From Mycobacterium sp. URHB0044 (GTDB lineage: Bacteria > Actinomycetota > Actinomycetes > Mycobacteriales > Mycobacteriaceae), in NCBI RefSeq assembly GCF_000620625.1, contig NZ_JIAW01000008.1:209671-273670 (forward strand): a DNA stretch of 64,000 nucleotides. The letters run 5' to 3'. The notes beneath the pieces were generated by a model. The model had not been told where the DNA came from. It made no database searches and saw nothing but the letters and a program-made list of their open reading frames with translations. The translations under genes and the position numbers were made by a program. How positions within the stretch are numbered: the first letter of the stretch is position 1; each line of letters opens with the position of its first letter. This document shows positions 8,153-15,981 of this stretch, piece by piece.

Positions 8153-9271
8153 ATGACACAGCGCCGCCCGTTGCGTGGAGTGCTGGCGCTGCTGTGTGCC
8201 GCGCTATTGGTCGGGTCGGGTTGCGCCCGATTCGACAAGGCCCAATCGGAACCGTTCACCACGGAACCGCAGATGGAGCCGGGCCAGACCTCGACCCCGC
8301 CGCCCCCTCCGCCGTTGCCGCCCAAGCCCTTTCCCAAGGCCTGCCCGGCACCTGGCGTGATGCAGGGCTGCCTGGAGAGCACCAGCGGGCTGATCATGCT
8401 GCCCAACAGCCAGTCCGCCCTGGTCGCCGAGCGGCAGACGGGGGCCGTCAAGAACGTCTCGGTGAGCGCCGAGCCGAAGGTCAAGGTGGTGATCCCCGTC
8501 GATCCGTCCGGCGACGGCGGACTGTTGGACATCGTGCTGTCGCCGACGTACCCACAGGATCGGCTGATGTACGCCTACGTCAGCACGCCGACCGACAACC
8601 GGGTGATCCGGATCGCCGACGGCGACGTCCCCAAGCCGATCCTGACGGGCATCCCCAAGGGCGCGACGGGCAACGCCGGCGCGCTGATCTTCACCAGCCC
8701 CACCACGCTGATGGTGCAGACCGGTGACGCGGGCAACCCCGCCCTGGCTGGTGATCCCGCGTCGTTGGCGGGCAAGTTGTTGCGCATCGAACAGCCCACG
8801 ACCGTCAACCAGGCGCCGCAGACCACCGCACTGAGCGGCCTGGGCGCAGGTGGCGGACTGTGCATCGACGGGTCCGACGGGTCGCTCTACGTCACCGACA
8901 GGACGCCGACGGCCGACCGGCTGCAACGGATCACCAAGGATTCGAAGGTCTCCACCGTGTGGACGTGGCCGGATCGCCCCGGGGTGGCCGGCTGCGCGGC
9001 CTCGGAAGGCACCGTCCTAGTCAACCTGGTCAGCACCAAGCAGACCGTCGCCGTGCGGTTGGCCCCCGACACCGGTGCGGTCACCGGCGACCCCGAGGTG
9101 ATCCGCCAGGATCAACATGGACACGTGTGGGCACTGCAGCTCTCTCCCGACGGCAACGTCTGGGGAGCGACGGTCAACAAGACCTCCGGTGACGCCGAGA
9201 AACTCGACGACGTGGTGTTCCCACTCTTCCCGCAGGGCGGCTTCCCGCGCAGCAGCGCCGACAACACGTAG
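8153..9271 (+). CDS. lppZ: LppZ lipoprotein with a sorbosone dehydrogenase-like propeller
   Basis: 372 residues, matching M. tuberculosis LppZ (Rv3006) in length and place. The signal peptide ends in the lipobox LVGSGC with the lipidated Cys at residue 24, so the protein should be anchored outside the cytoplasmic membrane. A proline-rich linker (about residues 46-60) precedes repeated beta-propeller blades (DIVLSPTYPQDRLMYAY, GDAGNPALAGD, LYVTDR) that resemble glucose/sorbosone dehydrogenases. A PQQ-dependent activity cannot be assumed. Paired cysteines (CPAPGVMQGC) suggest an exported disulfide. Confidence 0.9.
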   Translation: MTQRRPLRGVLALLCAALLVGSGCARFDKAQSEPFTTEPQMEPGQTSTPPPPPPLPPKPFPKACPAPGVMQGCLESTSGLIMLPNSQSALVAERQTGAVKNVSVSAEPKVKVVIPVDPSGDGGLLDIVLSPTYPQDRLMYAYVSTPTDNRVIRIADGDVPKPILTGIPKGATGNAGALIFTSPTTLMVQTGDAGNPALAGDPASLAGKLLRIEQPTTVNQAPQTTALSGLGAGGGLCIDGSDGSLYVTDRTPTADRLQRITKDSKVSTVWTWPDRPGVAGCAASEGTVLVNLVSTKQTVAVRLAPDTGAVTGDPEVIRQDQHGHVWALQLSPDGNVWGATVNKTSGDAEKLDDVVFPLFPQGGFPRSSADNT

Positions 9272-9275
9272 TCCG

Positions 9276-10016
9276 CTAGGCGTTGGTGCCGCCGTCAACG
9301 GTGAGCACTGAGCCGGTGATGTTCCGTCCGCCCGATCCGGAGAGGAACGCGACGGTCTCCGCGATCTCGCTGGGGTCGGCGTAGCGCCCCAGCGCGCTCA
9401 GCTCGCGTTGGTGGTCGGCGCTGTCCCCGTCGGCCGGGTTCATGTCCGTGGCGGTGGCGCCGGGCTGAACGAGGTTCACGGTGATGCCCCGCTCTCCGAG
9501 TTCACGAGCCAGCCCCCTGGTGAAGCCGAGCAACGCGGACTTGCTCATCGCGTAGAGGGTGACGCCCGGGAAGGGAACGCGCTCAGCGAGATTGCTGCCG
9601 ATGCTGATGATCCGTCCACCTTCGACCATGTGCGCAACGGCGGCCTGGCTGGCCAGGTACGTCGCCCGGGCATGAATGCCGAGCGCGCGGTCGACCTCTT
9701 CGAGCGGAACGTCGCTGATCGGGCCGAACGGGAAGATGCCCGCGTTGTTGACCAGGATGTCGAGGCTGCCGAGGTGGTCGACCGTTTCGCCGACGGCACT
9801 CACCACTTCGTCCGCGGACGCGCTGTCCGCCTTGATGGCCAGGCCTCGCCGACCCAGTGCCGTGATCCGGCCCACCACCTCGTCGGCGCTCTCCTTGGAC
9901 TGCACATACGTGATTGCGACGTCGGCACCAAGCTCCGCCAGCCGCGTCGCGATGGCCGCTCCGATCCCCCGGCTGCCGCCGGTCACCAGTGCCACTTGGC
10001 CGTTCAAATCCGACAT
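9276..10016 (-). CDS. Short-chain dehydrogenase/reductase
   Basis: 246 residues, a classical SDR. The cofactor motif TGGSRGIGAAIA is near residue 12, NNAG near 90, and the catalytic Ser-Tyr-Lys set appears as SIGSN and YAMSK. The PGATATDM loop and the C-terminal VDGGTNA are also typical. The NADP/NADPH preference and substrate are not visible. ATG 10014-10016 was chosen because AAGGAG lies seven bases upstream. It is divergent from a TetR gene and both share an operator-like sequence, so that regulator probably represses it. The pair is not part of the M. tuberculosis gene order here and looks accessory. Confidence 0.88.
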   Translation of the reverse strand: MSDLNGQVALVTGGSRGIGAAIATRLAELGADVAITYVQSKESADEVVGRITALGRRGLAIKADSASADEVVSAVGETVDHLGSLDILVNNAGIFPFGPISDVPLEEVDRALGIHARATYLASQAAVAHMVEGGRIISIGSNLAERVPFPGVTLYAMSKSALLGFTRGLARELGERGITVNLVQPGATATDMNPADGDSADHQRELSALGRYADPSEIAETVAFLSGSGGRNITGSVLTVDGGTNA

Positions 10017-10030
10017 GCCAACTCCTTTTC

Positions 10031-10115
10031 TGTGTCGTTCGATACAAAATTGGTGCAACCTCAAACTATGGACGCGCGCTAGGCTTGTCAAGTAATTTCC
10101 GGGCGTTCGATACAG
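10031..10115. promoter_or_regulatory. Probable TetR operator between the SDR and TetR genes
   Basis: TGTGTCGTTCGATACA (10031-10046) is an imperfect palindrome of the form TGTnTCG-TT-CGAnACA. The right half recurs as GCGTTCGATACAG at 10103-10115, immediately before the TetR start. Each copy lies against one of the two divergent genes. Palindrome plus repeat in a regulator/target intergenic region is the usual TetR arrangement; binding is inferred. Confidence 0.6.
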
Positions 10116-10123
10116 AAAGCGAG

Positions 10124-10738
10124 GTGAGTGTCGTGGCACGTGGCCGACCTCGCGGTTTCGACCGGGACGCCGCGCTGCGTCGGGCCATGGAGGTGTTCTG
10201 GAAATCGGGCTACGAGGGCACGTCGATCAGTGATCTGACCGCAGCGATGGGCATCAACTCGCCCAGCTTGTACGCCGCCTTCGGTTGCAAGGAGCAGTTG
10301 TTTCGCGAAGCCGTCGCCCTCTACACCGAGACCGAAGGCGCCTCCGCGGCCGTGGCACTGCGCGAGCTACCCACGGCGCGGGAATCGATCGCCGAGGTGC
10401 TGCGCAACCATGCGACGGAGTTCACCGAGTCCGACAAACCGCACGGGTGCATGATCGTCCTCACCGCGATCACGTCCACGGATCGCAGCGAGGCAGTGCG
10501 CGATCATCTCGCCGAACGGCGGACCGCCACCGAAAACGACTTCCTGGCGCGCATCGAGCGCGGCATCGCCGACGGAGACGTCCCCGCTGGCGTCGACGCC
10601 GCGAAGATCGCCGCGTTCTACAACGCGGTGAACCAGGGCATGGCCATCCAGGCCCGCGACGGCTCCGACCGGGAAAAGCTGTCTGCGGTCGCCGAAGCCG
10701 CCATCGCCGCGTGGAGCGCGCTGGTCGACACGCCTTAA
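10124..10738 (+). CDS. TetR/AcrR family transcriptional regulator
   Basis: 204 residues. The N-terminus is RGRPRGFDRDAALRRAMEVFW followed by a helix-turn-helix with GYEGTSISDLTAAMGINSPSLYAAFG (about residues 25-50), typical of the group that controls neighbouring reductase genes. A C-terminal ligand-binding helical domain with CMIVLTAIT follows. GTG 10124 or the in-frame GTG 10133 could be the start. Divergent from the SDR gene, which is its likely target. Its stop overlaps the convergent gatB stop by four bases. Confidence 0.88.
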   Translation: MSVVARGRPRGFDRDAALRRAMEVFWKSGYEGTSISDLTAAMGINSPSLYAAFGCKEQLFREAVALYTETEGASAAVALRELPTARESIAEVLRNHATEFTESDKPHGCMIVLTAITSTDRSEAVRDHLAERRTATENDFLARIERGIADGDVPAGVDAAKIAAFYNAVNQGMAIQARDGSDREKLSAVAEAAIAAWSALVDTP

Positions 10739-12237
10739 GTGCAGGCAGCCAATACGAGCTCGCGCACCTGTGCGGCGTCGGCCTGTCCCTTGGTGGCCTT
10801 CATGACGGCGCCGACGATCGCGCCCGCCGCCTGGACCTTTCCGCCGCGGATCTTCTCCGCCACATCGGGATTGGCGGCCAGCGCCTCGGCGACGGCAGCC
10901 TGGATCACCGAGTCGTCGCGCACGACCGCCAGCCCGCGGTCGGTCATCACCTGTTCGGGCTCACCCTCACCGGCCAGCACGCCCTCGATCACCTGACGGG
11001 CCAACTTGTTCGACAACGAGCCACCGTCGACCAACTTCACCACCGCGGCCACCTGTGCGGGCGTGATGGCCAGCGCGTCGAGTTCGATACCCGCCTCGTT
11101 GGCCTTCTGCACCAGGAAGTTGCCCCACCATGCGCGCGCCGATTCACTGGACGCGCCGTGCTCGACGGTCGCGGCCACCAGATCGATGGCACCGTTGTTG
11201 ACCAGATCGCGCATCACCTCGTCGGAGATGCCCCAGTCGTCCTGAATTCGCTTGCGCTGCAACCACGGCAGCTCCGGAATCGTCTTGCGCAGCTCCTCGA
11301 CGAGCTCCGCGCTGGGCGCCACCGGCTCGAGGTCCGGCTCTGGGAAGTACCGGTAGTCCTGCGCGGTTTCCTTGCTGCGGCCTGCCGTGGTGTAGCCGTC
11401 CTCGTGGAAGTGCCGCGTCTCCTGGATGACTCGCCCGCCCGCTTCCAAAACCGCTGCCTGACGGCGCATCTCGTAGCGCACGGCCACCTCGACGCTCTTG
11501 AGCGAGTTGACGTTCTTGGTCTCGGTACGGGTGCCAAATTCGCTGGCGCCGATCAGCTTGAGGCTGACGTTGGAGTCACACCGCATCGAGCCCTGGTCCA
11601 TCCGCACGTCCGAAACGCCCAACGCGCGCAATAGACCTCGCAAGGCGGTCACATACGCGCGGGCGATCTGGGGTGCCCGCTCCCCCGCACCCTCGATGGG
11701 CTTGGTGACGATCTCCACCAGGGGCACACCGGCCCGGTTGTAGTCCAGCAGCGACGTCGTCGCGCCCTCGATGCGGCCGGTGTCGCTACCCAGGTGGGTC
11801 AGCTTTCCGGTGTCCTCCTCCATGTGCGCGCGCTCGATCTCGACGCGCCAGGTGGTGCCGTCGTCCAGCGGAACGTCCAGGTAGCCGTTGACGGCGATCG
11901 GCTCGTCGTACTGGCTGATCTGATAGTTCTTCGGCTGATCGGGATAGAAGTAGTTCTTCCTGGCGAACCGGCCCCACGGCGCGATGTCGCAGTTCAGCGC
12001 GAGGCCGATGCGGATGGCCGACTCGACGGCGACGGCATTGACCACCGGCAGCGAGCCGGGCAGCCCCAGGCACACCGGACACACCTGGGTGTTGGGCTCG
12101 GCGCCGAACTTGTTGGCGCAACCACAGAACATCTTGGTCGCGGTCGACAACTCGACGTGAACTTCCATGCCCATCACGGGCTCGTATCGCGAGATGACCT
12201 CGTCGTACTCGAGAAGTTCGGCGGCGGTGACAGTCAT
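10735..12237 (-). CDS. gatB: Aspartyl/glutamyl-tRNA amidotransferase subunit B
   Basis: Subunit of GatCAB, which converts misacylated Glu-tRNA(Gln) or Asp-tRNA(Asn) to the amide form; GatB holds the tRNA and the kinase/transamidase site. 500 residues. The cradle domain has CGC (C38, C40) and CPVC (C53, C56), the zinc-binding pattern. GMEVHVEL, RKNYFYPDQPKNYQISQYD and NVNSLKSVEVA are family signatures, and the C-terminal YqeY-like domain ends the protein. The ATG is directly preceded by TAGGAT at a six-base distance, indicating a leaderless mRNA. It is separated from gatA-gatC by pfkA, as in M. tuberculosis. Confidence 0.98.
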   Translation of the reverse strand: MTVTAAELLEYDEVISRYEPVMGMEVHVELSTATKMFCGCANKFGAEPNTQVCPVCLGLPGSLPVVNAVAVESAIRIGLALNCDIAPWGRFARKNYFYPDQPKNYQISQYDEPIAVNGYLDVPLDDGTTWRVEIERAHMEEDTGKLTHLGSDTGRIEGATTSLLDYNRAGVPLVEIVTKPIEGAGERAPQIARAYVTALRGLLRALGVSDVRMDQGSMRCDSNVSLKLIGASEFGTRTETKNVNSLKSVEVAVRYEMRRQAAVLEAGGRVIQETRHFHEDGYTTAGRSKETAQDYRYFPEPDLEPVAPSAELVEELRKTIPELPWLQRKRIQDDWGISDEVMRDLVNNGAIDLVAATVEHGASSESARAWWGNFLVQKANEAGIELDALAITPAQVAAVVKLVDGGSLSNKLARQVIEGVLAGEGEPEQVMTDRGLAVVRDDSVIQAAVAEALAANPDVAEKIRGGKVQAAGAIVGAVMKATKGQADAAQVRELVLAACT

Positions 12238-12243
12238 GGCTCA

Positions 12244-12249
12244 ATCCTA
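12244..12249 (-). promoter_or_regulatory. -10 box of gatB, leaderless
   Basis: TAGGAT on the minus strand is followed by exactly six bases before the gatB ATG (12235-12237), so the predicted transcription start is the A of the start codon. Confidence 0.65.
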
Positions 12250-12347
12250 GTTAGTCGCATCCGCCCACTCGCCGACACTGCTGTCAGATCGCATCCGACG
12301 CCGATTTCGCGATCTCCCAGCAGGCTCGGTGGCCGGGCGCAGGAAGG

Positions 12348-13379
12348 TCAGCCGAAGAACTCGGCGGCGTCGTCGTAACGGGTCTGCGGCACCAGCTTGA
12401 GCTGGCGCACCGCGTCGGCCAGCGGAACCCGCCCGATGTCCTGACCGCGCAGCGACACCATCATCCCGTACTCACCGGAGTGCGCGGCGTCGGCGGCGTT
12501 GACCCCGAACCGGGTCGCCAGCACGCGGTCGTACGCCGTCGGCGTGCCGCCGCGCTGCACGTGCCCAAGCACGGTGGTGCGCACTTCCTTCTTGATCCGC
12601 TTCTCGATCTCGACGGCCAGCTGCTGCGCCACGCCGGTGAAGCGCTGGTGGCCGAACTCGTCGATGCCGCCGTCGCGCAGCTGCATCGAGCCCTCCGCGG
12701 GCTTCGCGCCCTCCGCGACGACGCAGATGAAGTGGGAATCACCCCGGATGAAGCGCTGCTTGACCAGCCGACAGACCTCTTCGACGTCGAACGGCTGCTC
12801 GGGGATCAACGTCATGTGCGCGCCGGATGCCATGCCTGCGCCGAGAGCGATCCAGCCCGCGTGGCGGCCCATCACCTCGACGAGCATCACCCGCTGATGC
12901 GATTCCGCGGTGCTGTGCAACCGGTCGATGGCGTCGGTCGCCACCTGCAGGGCGGTGTCGTGGCCGAACGTGACGTCCGTGCAGTCGATGTCGTTGTCGA
13001 TGGTCTTGGGCACCCCGACCACCGGCACGTTCTCCTCCGACAGCCAGTGCGCCGCGGTGAGCGTGCCTTCGCCGCCGATCGGGATCAGCACGTCGATCCC
13101 GTTGTCGTCCAGCGTCTGCTTGATCTGGTCGAGCCCGGCGCGCAGCTTGTCGGGGTTCACCCGCGCGGTGCCGAGGATCGTTCCGCCCTTGCCGAGCAAC
13201 CGGTCGTTGCGGTCGTCGTTGGCCAGCTGGATGCGGCGGTCCTCCAACAGGCCGCGCCAGCCGTCCAGGAAGCCGACCACCGACGACCCATACCGCGCGT
13301 CGCAGGTACGCACCACGGCACGAATGACCGCGTTCAGGCCGGGACAGTCGCCGCCTCCGGTCAGGACTCCGATGCGCAT
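12348..13379 (-). CDS. pfkA: 6-phosphofructokinase
   Basis: Phosphorylates fructose 6-phosphate in glycolysis. 343 residues. The nucleotide site GGGDCPGLNAVIRAVV is at residues 8-23; GGEGT follows near 103 and the catalytic PKTIDNDIDCTD near 124, then MGRHAGW for fructose 6-phosphate binding. A Gly after GGE is associated with ATP use, while Lys in PKT is found in PPi enzymes and in the actinobacterial group, so the donor is probably ATP but the motif is mixed. It sits between gatB and gatA as in M. tuberculosis. Confidence 0.95.
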   Translation of the reverse strand: MRIGVLTGGGDCPGLNAVIRAVVRTCDARYGSSVVGFLDGWRGLLEDRRIQLANDDRNDRLLGKGGTILGTARVNPDKLRAGLDQIKQTLDDNGIDVLIPIGGEGTLTAAHWLSEENVPVVGVPKTIDNDIDCTDVTFGHDTALQVATDAIDRLHSTAESHQRVMLVEVMGRHAGWIALGAGMASGAHMTLIPEQPFDVEEVCRLVKQRFIRGDSHFICVVAEGAKPAEGSMQLRDGGIDEFGHQRFTGVAQQLAVEIEKRIKKEVRTTVLGHVQRGGTPTAYDRVLATRFGVNAADAAHSGEYGMMVSLRGQDIGRVPLADAVRQLKLVPQTRYDDAAEFFG

Positions 13380-13418
13380 GTCTTTATCTTGCCCGTTGCG
13401 GGCGCACGGGGCAGCCCA

Positions 13419-14912
13419 TCAGATCGCCGACCGCAGCGGGCCGCGGGCAGCCTCGTAGGCAGCGCCCACGCGGTAGAGCCTGTCGTCGGCCAGCGCGGGC
13501 GCCATGATCTGCAGGCCCACCGGCAGGTCGTCGTCCGGGGAGAGCCCCGACGGCACCGACATCCCGCAGTGCCCCGCGAGGTTCAGCGGCAACGTGCACA
13601 GGTCGAACAGGTACATCGCGAGCGGGTCGTCGACCTTCTCCCCCAGCGCGAACGCCGTCGTCGGCGTCGCGGGTGACACCAGGACGTCCACCTTCTCGTA
13701 CGCCGCGGCCAGGTCGCGGGCGATCAGCGTACGTACCTTCTGGGCCTGGTTGTAGTACGCGTCGTAATAGCCTGCCGACAACGCGTAGGTGCCAATCATG
13801 ATGCGGCGCTTGACTTCCGGGCCGAAACCGGCAGCGCGGGTCAGCGCCATCACCTCTTCGGCGCTGTGCGTACCGTCATCACCGACGCGCAGGCCGAAGC
13901 GCATCGCGTCGAAGCGCGCCAGGTTGCTCGACACCTCAGACGGCAAGATCAGGTAGTAGGCCGCCATCGAGTAGTCGAAGTGCGGACAGTCGACCTCGGT
14001 GACCTCCGCGCCCAACGCAGTGAGCTGATCCACGGCGGCGTTGAACGACGACAGCACGCCCGGCTGGTAGCCCTCGCCACTGCGCAGCTGCTTGACCACG
14101 CCGATCCGGACTCCCTTGAGATCGCCTGTCGCGCCCGCCCGTGCGGCGCCGACGACATCGGGCACCGCGGCCTCCACCGACGTGGAGTCCCGCGGATCGT
14201 GGCCGGCGACGACCTGGTGCAGCAGCGCGGTGTCGAGCACGGTGCGCGCGCACGGTCCGCCCTGGTCCAGCGACGATGCGCACGCGATCAGCCCGTACCG
14301 CGACACGGTGCCGTAGGTGGGTTTGACGCCGACGGTCGCGGTCAGCGCGGCAGGCTGACGAATCGACCCGCCGGTATCCGAGCCCATCGCGAGCGGCGCC
14401 TGGAACGCGGCCAGCGCCGCGGCACTGCCACCTCCGGAACCACCGGGGACGCGGTCGACGTTCCACGGGTTGCGCGTCGGGCCGTACGCGGAGTTCTCCG
14501 TCGAGGAGCCCATCGCGAACTCGTCCATGTTGGTCTTGCCGAGGATCGGGATGCCCGCCGCCCGCAGCCGTGCCGTGACCGTGGCGTCGTACGGTGCGCG
14601 CCAGCCCTCGAGGATCTTCGACCCGCACGTGGTCGGCATGTCGGTGGCGGTGTATACGTCCTTGAGCGCCAACGGAACCCCGGCCAGCGGTGACGGCAGC
14701 GCGTCACCGGCAGCCACCGCCGCGTCGACCGTGGCCGCCGCAGCCAACGCCTCGTCGGCAGCCACGTGCAGGAACGCGTGATAGCGCTCGTCGGTGGCGG
14801 CGATCTGATCCAGGTGGGCCTGAGTGACCTCCTTCGAGGACACCTCCTTGGCGGCGATCTTGGTGCCGAGCGTTGCCGCGTCCAGACGGATCAACTCGCT
14901 GTTCGTGCTCAT
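13419..14912 (-). CDS. gatA: Aspartyl/glutamyl-tRNA amidotransferase subunit A
   Basis: Glutaminase subunit of GatCAB, an amidase-signature enzyme that supplies ammonia. 497 residues. The Ser-cisSer-Lys triad is visible: K84 in LALKDV, S159 in PGGSGGGS, and the nucleophile S183 in GSDTGGSIRQPAA. The frame stays open upstream to 15413, but the ATG at 14910-14912 (MSTNSELIRLDAA) matches the family and overlaps the gatC stop as ATGA. Transcribed as gatC-gatA. Confidence 0.97.
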   Translation of the reverse strand: MSTNSELIRLDAATLGTKIAAKEVSSKEVTQAHLDQIAATDERYHAFLHVAADEALAAAATVDAAVAAGDALPSPLAGVPLALKDVYTATDMPTTCGSKILEGWRAPYDATVTARLRAAGIPILGKTNMDEFAMGSSTENSAYGPTRNPWNVDRVPGGSGGGSAAALAAFQAPLAMGSDTGGSIRQPAALTATVGVKPTYGTVSRYGLIACASSLDQGGPCARTVLDTALLHQVVAGHDPRDSTSVEAAVPDVVGAARAGATGDLKGVRIGVVKQLRSGEGYQPGVLSSFNAAVDQLTALGAEVTEVDCPHFDYSMAAYYLILPSEVSSNLARFDAMRFGLRVGDDGTHSAEEVMALTRAAGFGPEVKRRIMIGTYALSAGYYDAYYNQAQKVRTLIARDLAAAYEKVDVLVSPATPTTAFALGEKVDDPLAMYLFDLCTLPLNLAGHCGMSVPSGLSPDDDLPVGLQIMAPALADDRLYRVGAAYEAARGPLRSAI

Positions 14913-15208
14913 TCGGCCTCCCCCAAAATGCGTGGGACGCCGAACCGGCCGTCGACCACCTTGGGCGCGGCGGCGAGCGCCTGCTCCTGGGTCAGGCAGG
15001 GCTGGACGACGTCGGGCCTGGTGACGTTGAGGTCCTTGAGTGGGTTGCCCGTGGGCTCGACGTTGGTCACGTCGACCGCCTGGATCTGACCGACGTAAGC
15101 CAGGATGGCGTCCAGCTGGCCGGCGAAGCCGTCCAACTCGTCGTCGGTCAGGGCAAGCCGGGCCAGACGCGCCAGGTGGGCGACATCGTCCTTGGAGATC
15201 TGCGACAC
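14909..15208 (-). CDS. gatC: Aspartyl/glutamyl-tRNA amidotransferase subunit C
   Basis: Small subunit that wraps around and stabilises GatA-GatB. 99 residues, the size of M. tuberculosis GatC. It has SQISKDDVAHLARLARLAL, QLDAIL, and the C-terminal DGRFGVPRILGE. GTG 15206-15208 (MSQISKDD) was chosen over an upstream TTG from family length. TAGGCT (15217-15222) ends eight bases before it, so the mRNA is nearly leaderless. Stop and gatA start overlap by four bases. Confidence 0.95.
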   Translation of the reverse strand: MSQISKDDVAHLARLARLALTDDELDGFAGQLDAILAYVGQIQAVDVTNVEPTGNPLKDLNVTRPDVVQPCLTQEQALAAAPKVVDGRFGVPRILGEAE

Positions 15209-15321
15209 GACGAACAAGCCTAGTCAGCCGCGCTGCGGCGACTCCGCCGGAGTGCTTTCCTGCGGCCAAGGACCATTTCCCGAGTCGCTGCGCTCCCACC
15301 CTCCGTGAAACAGTGTTGCCC

Positions 15322-15981
15322 GTGCCTTCGTATCTGCTGCGGGTCCAGCTCGAGGACCGACCAGGCAGCCTCGGCTCGCTCGCCGTGGCGCTGGGGTCGG
15401 TCGGAGCCGACATCCTGTCGCTCGACGTCGTCGAGCGGGCCGCGGGTTACGCCGTCGACGATCTGGTCGTCGACCTGCCACCCGGCGCGATGCCGGACAT
15501 GCTGATCACCGCAGCCGAGAAGCTCAACGGCGTCTACGTCGACAGCATCCGGCCGCACACCGGCCTGCTCGAGGCGCACCGCGAGCTGGAGTTGATCGAC
15601 CACATCGCCGCCGCACCGACGAAGCTGCAGAAGCTGCAGGTGCTCGCCGACGAGGCGCCCAAGGTGCTGCGGGTCGGTTGGTGCATGGTCGTCAGGCTGA
15701 CCGAGTCGGGGCTGGAACGCGTCGTCGGTAGCCGCGGCGCACCGGAGACCGAAACCGATTCGGCGCCATGGCTACCGCTCGAGCACGCCGAGGCGCTGGA
15801 CGGTTCGGCGGACTGGGTACCGCAGGTGTGGCGCGACATGGACAGCACGCTGGCCGCCGCACCGCTGGGCGATCACCACACCGCGGTCATGCTCGGCCGG
15901 CCGGGCGGACCGTTGTTCCGGCCGTCGGAGGTGGCCAGGCTGGGTTACCTCGCCGGGATCGTCGCGACGATCATTCGCTGA
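15322..15981 (+). CDS. ACT domain-containing protein (Rv3013 type)
   Basis: 219 residues. An N-terminal ACT domain (about residues 1-75) starts PSYLLRVQLEDRPGSLGSLAVALG and has the typical DILSLDVVE strand. A second domain contains VLRVGWCMV, APWLPLEHA and the C-terminal PSEVARLGYLAGIVATIIR, a GAF/acetyltransferase-like fold not assignable here. It matches M. tuberculosis Rv3013 in length and position. Amino-acid sensing is a family inference; the ligand is unknown. GTG 15322 is chosen from family alignment; GTG 15313 is an alternative. Its 3' end overlaps ligA by 11 bases. Confidence 0.82.
   Translation: MPSYLLRVQLEDRPGSLGSLAVALGSVGADILSLDVVERAAGYAVDDLVVDLPPGAMPDMLITAAEKLNGVYVDSIRPHTGLLEAHRELELIDHIAAAPTKLQKLQVLADEAPKVLRVGWCMVVRLTESGLERVVGSRGAPETETDSAPWLPLEHAEALDGSADWVPQVWRDMDSTLAAAPLGDHHTAVMLGRPGGPLFRPSEVARLGYLAGIVATIIR

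Noticed and set aside
14913..15413. Upstream extension of gatA
   Set aside because: It runs through gatC and into the ACT gene's upstream region; the family start is at 14912 with an ATGA overlap.
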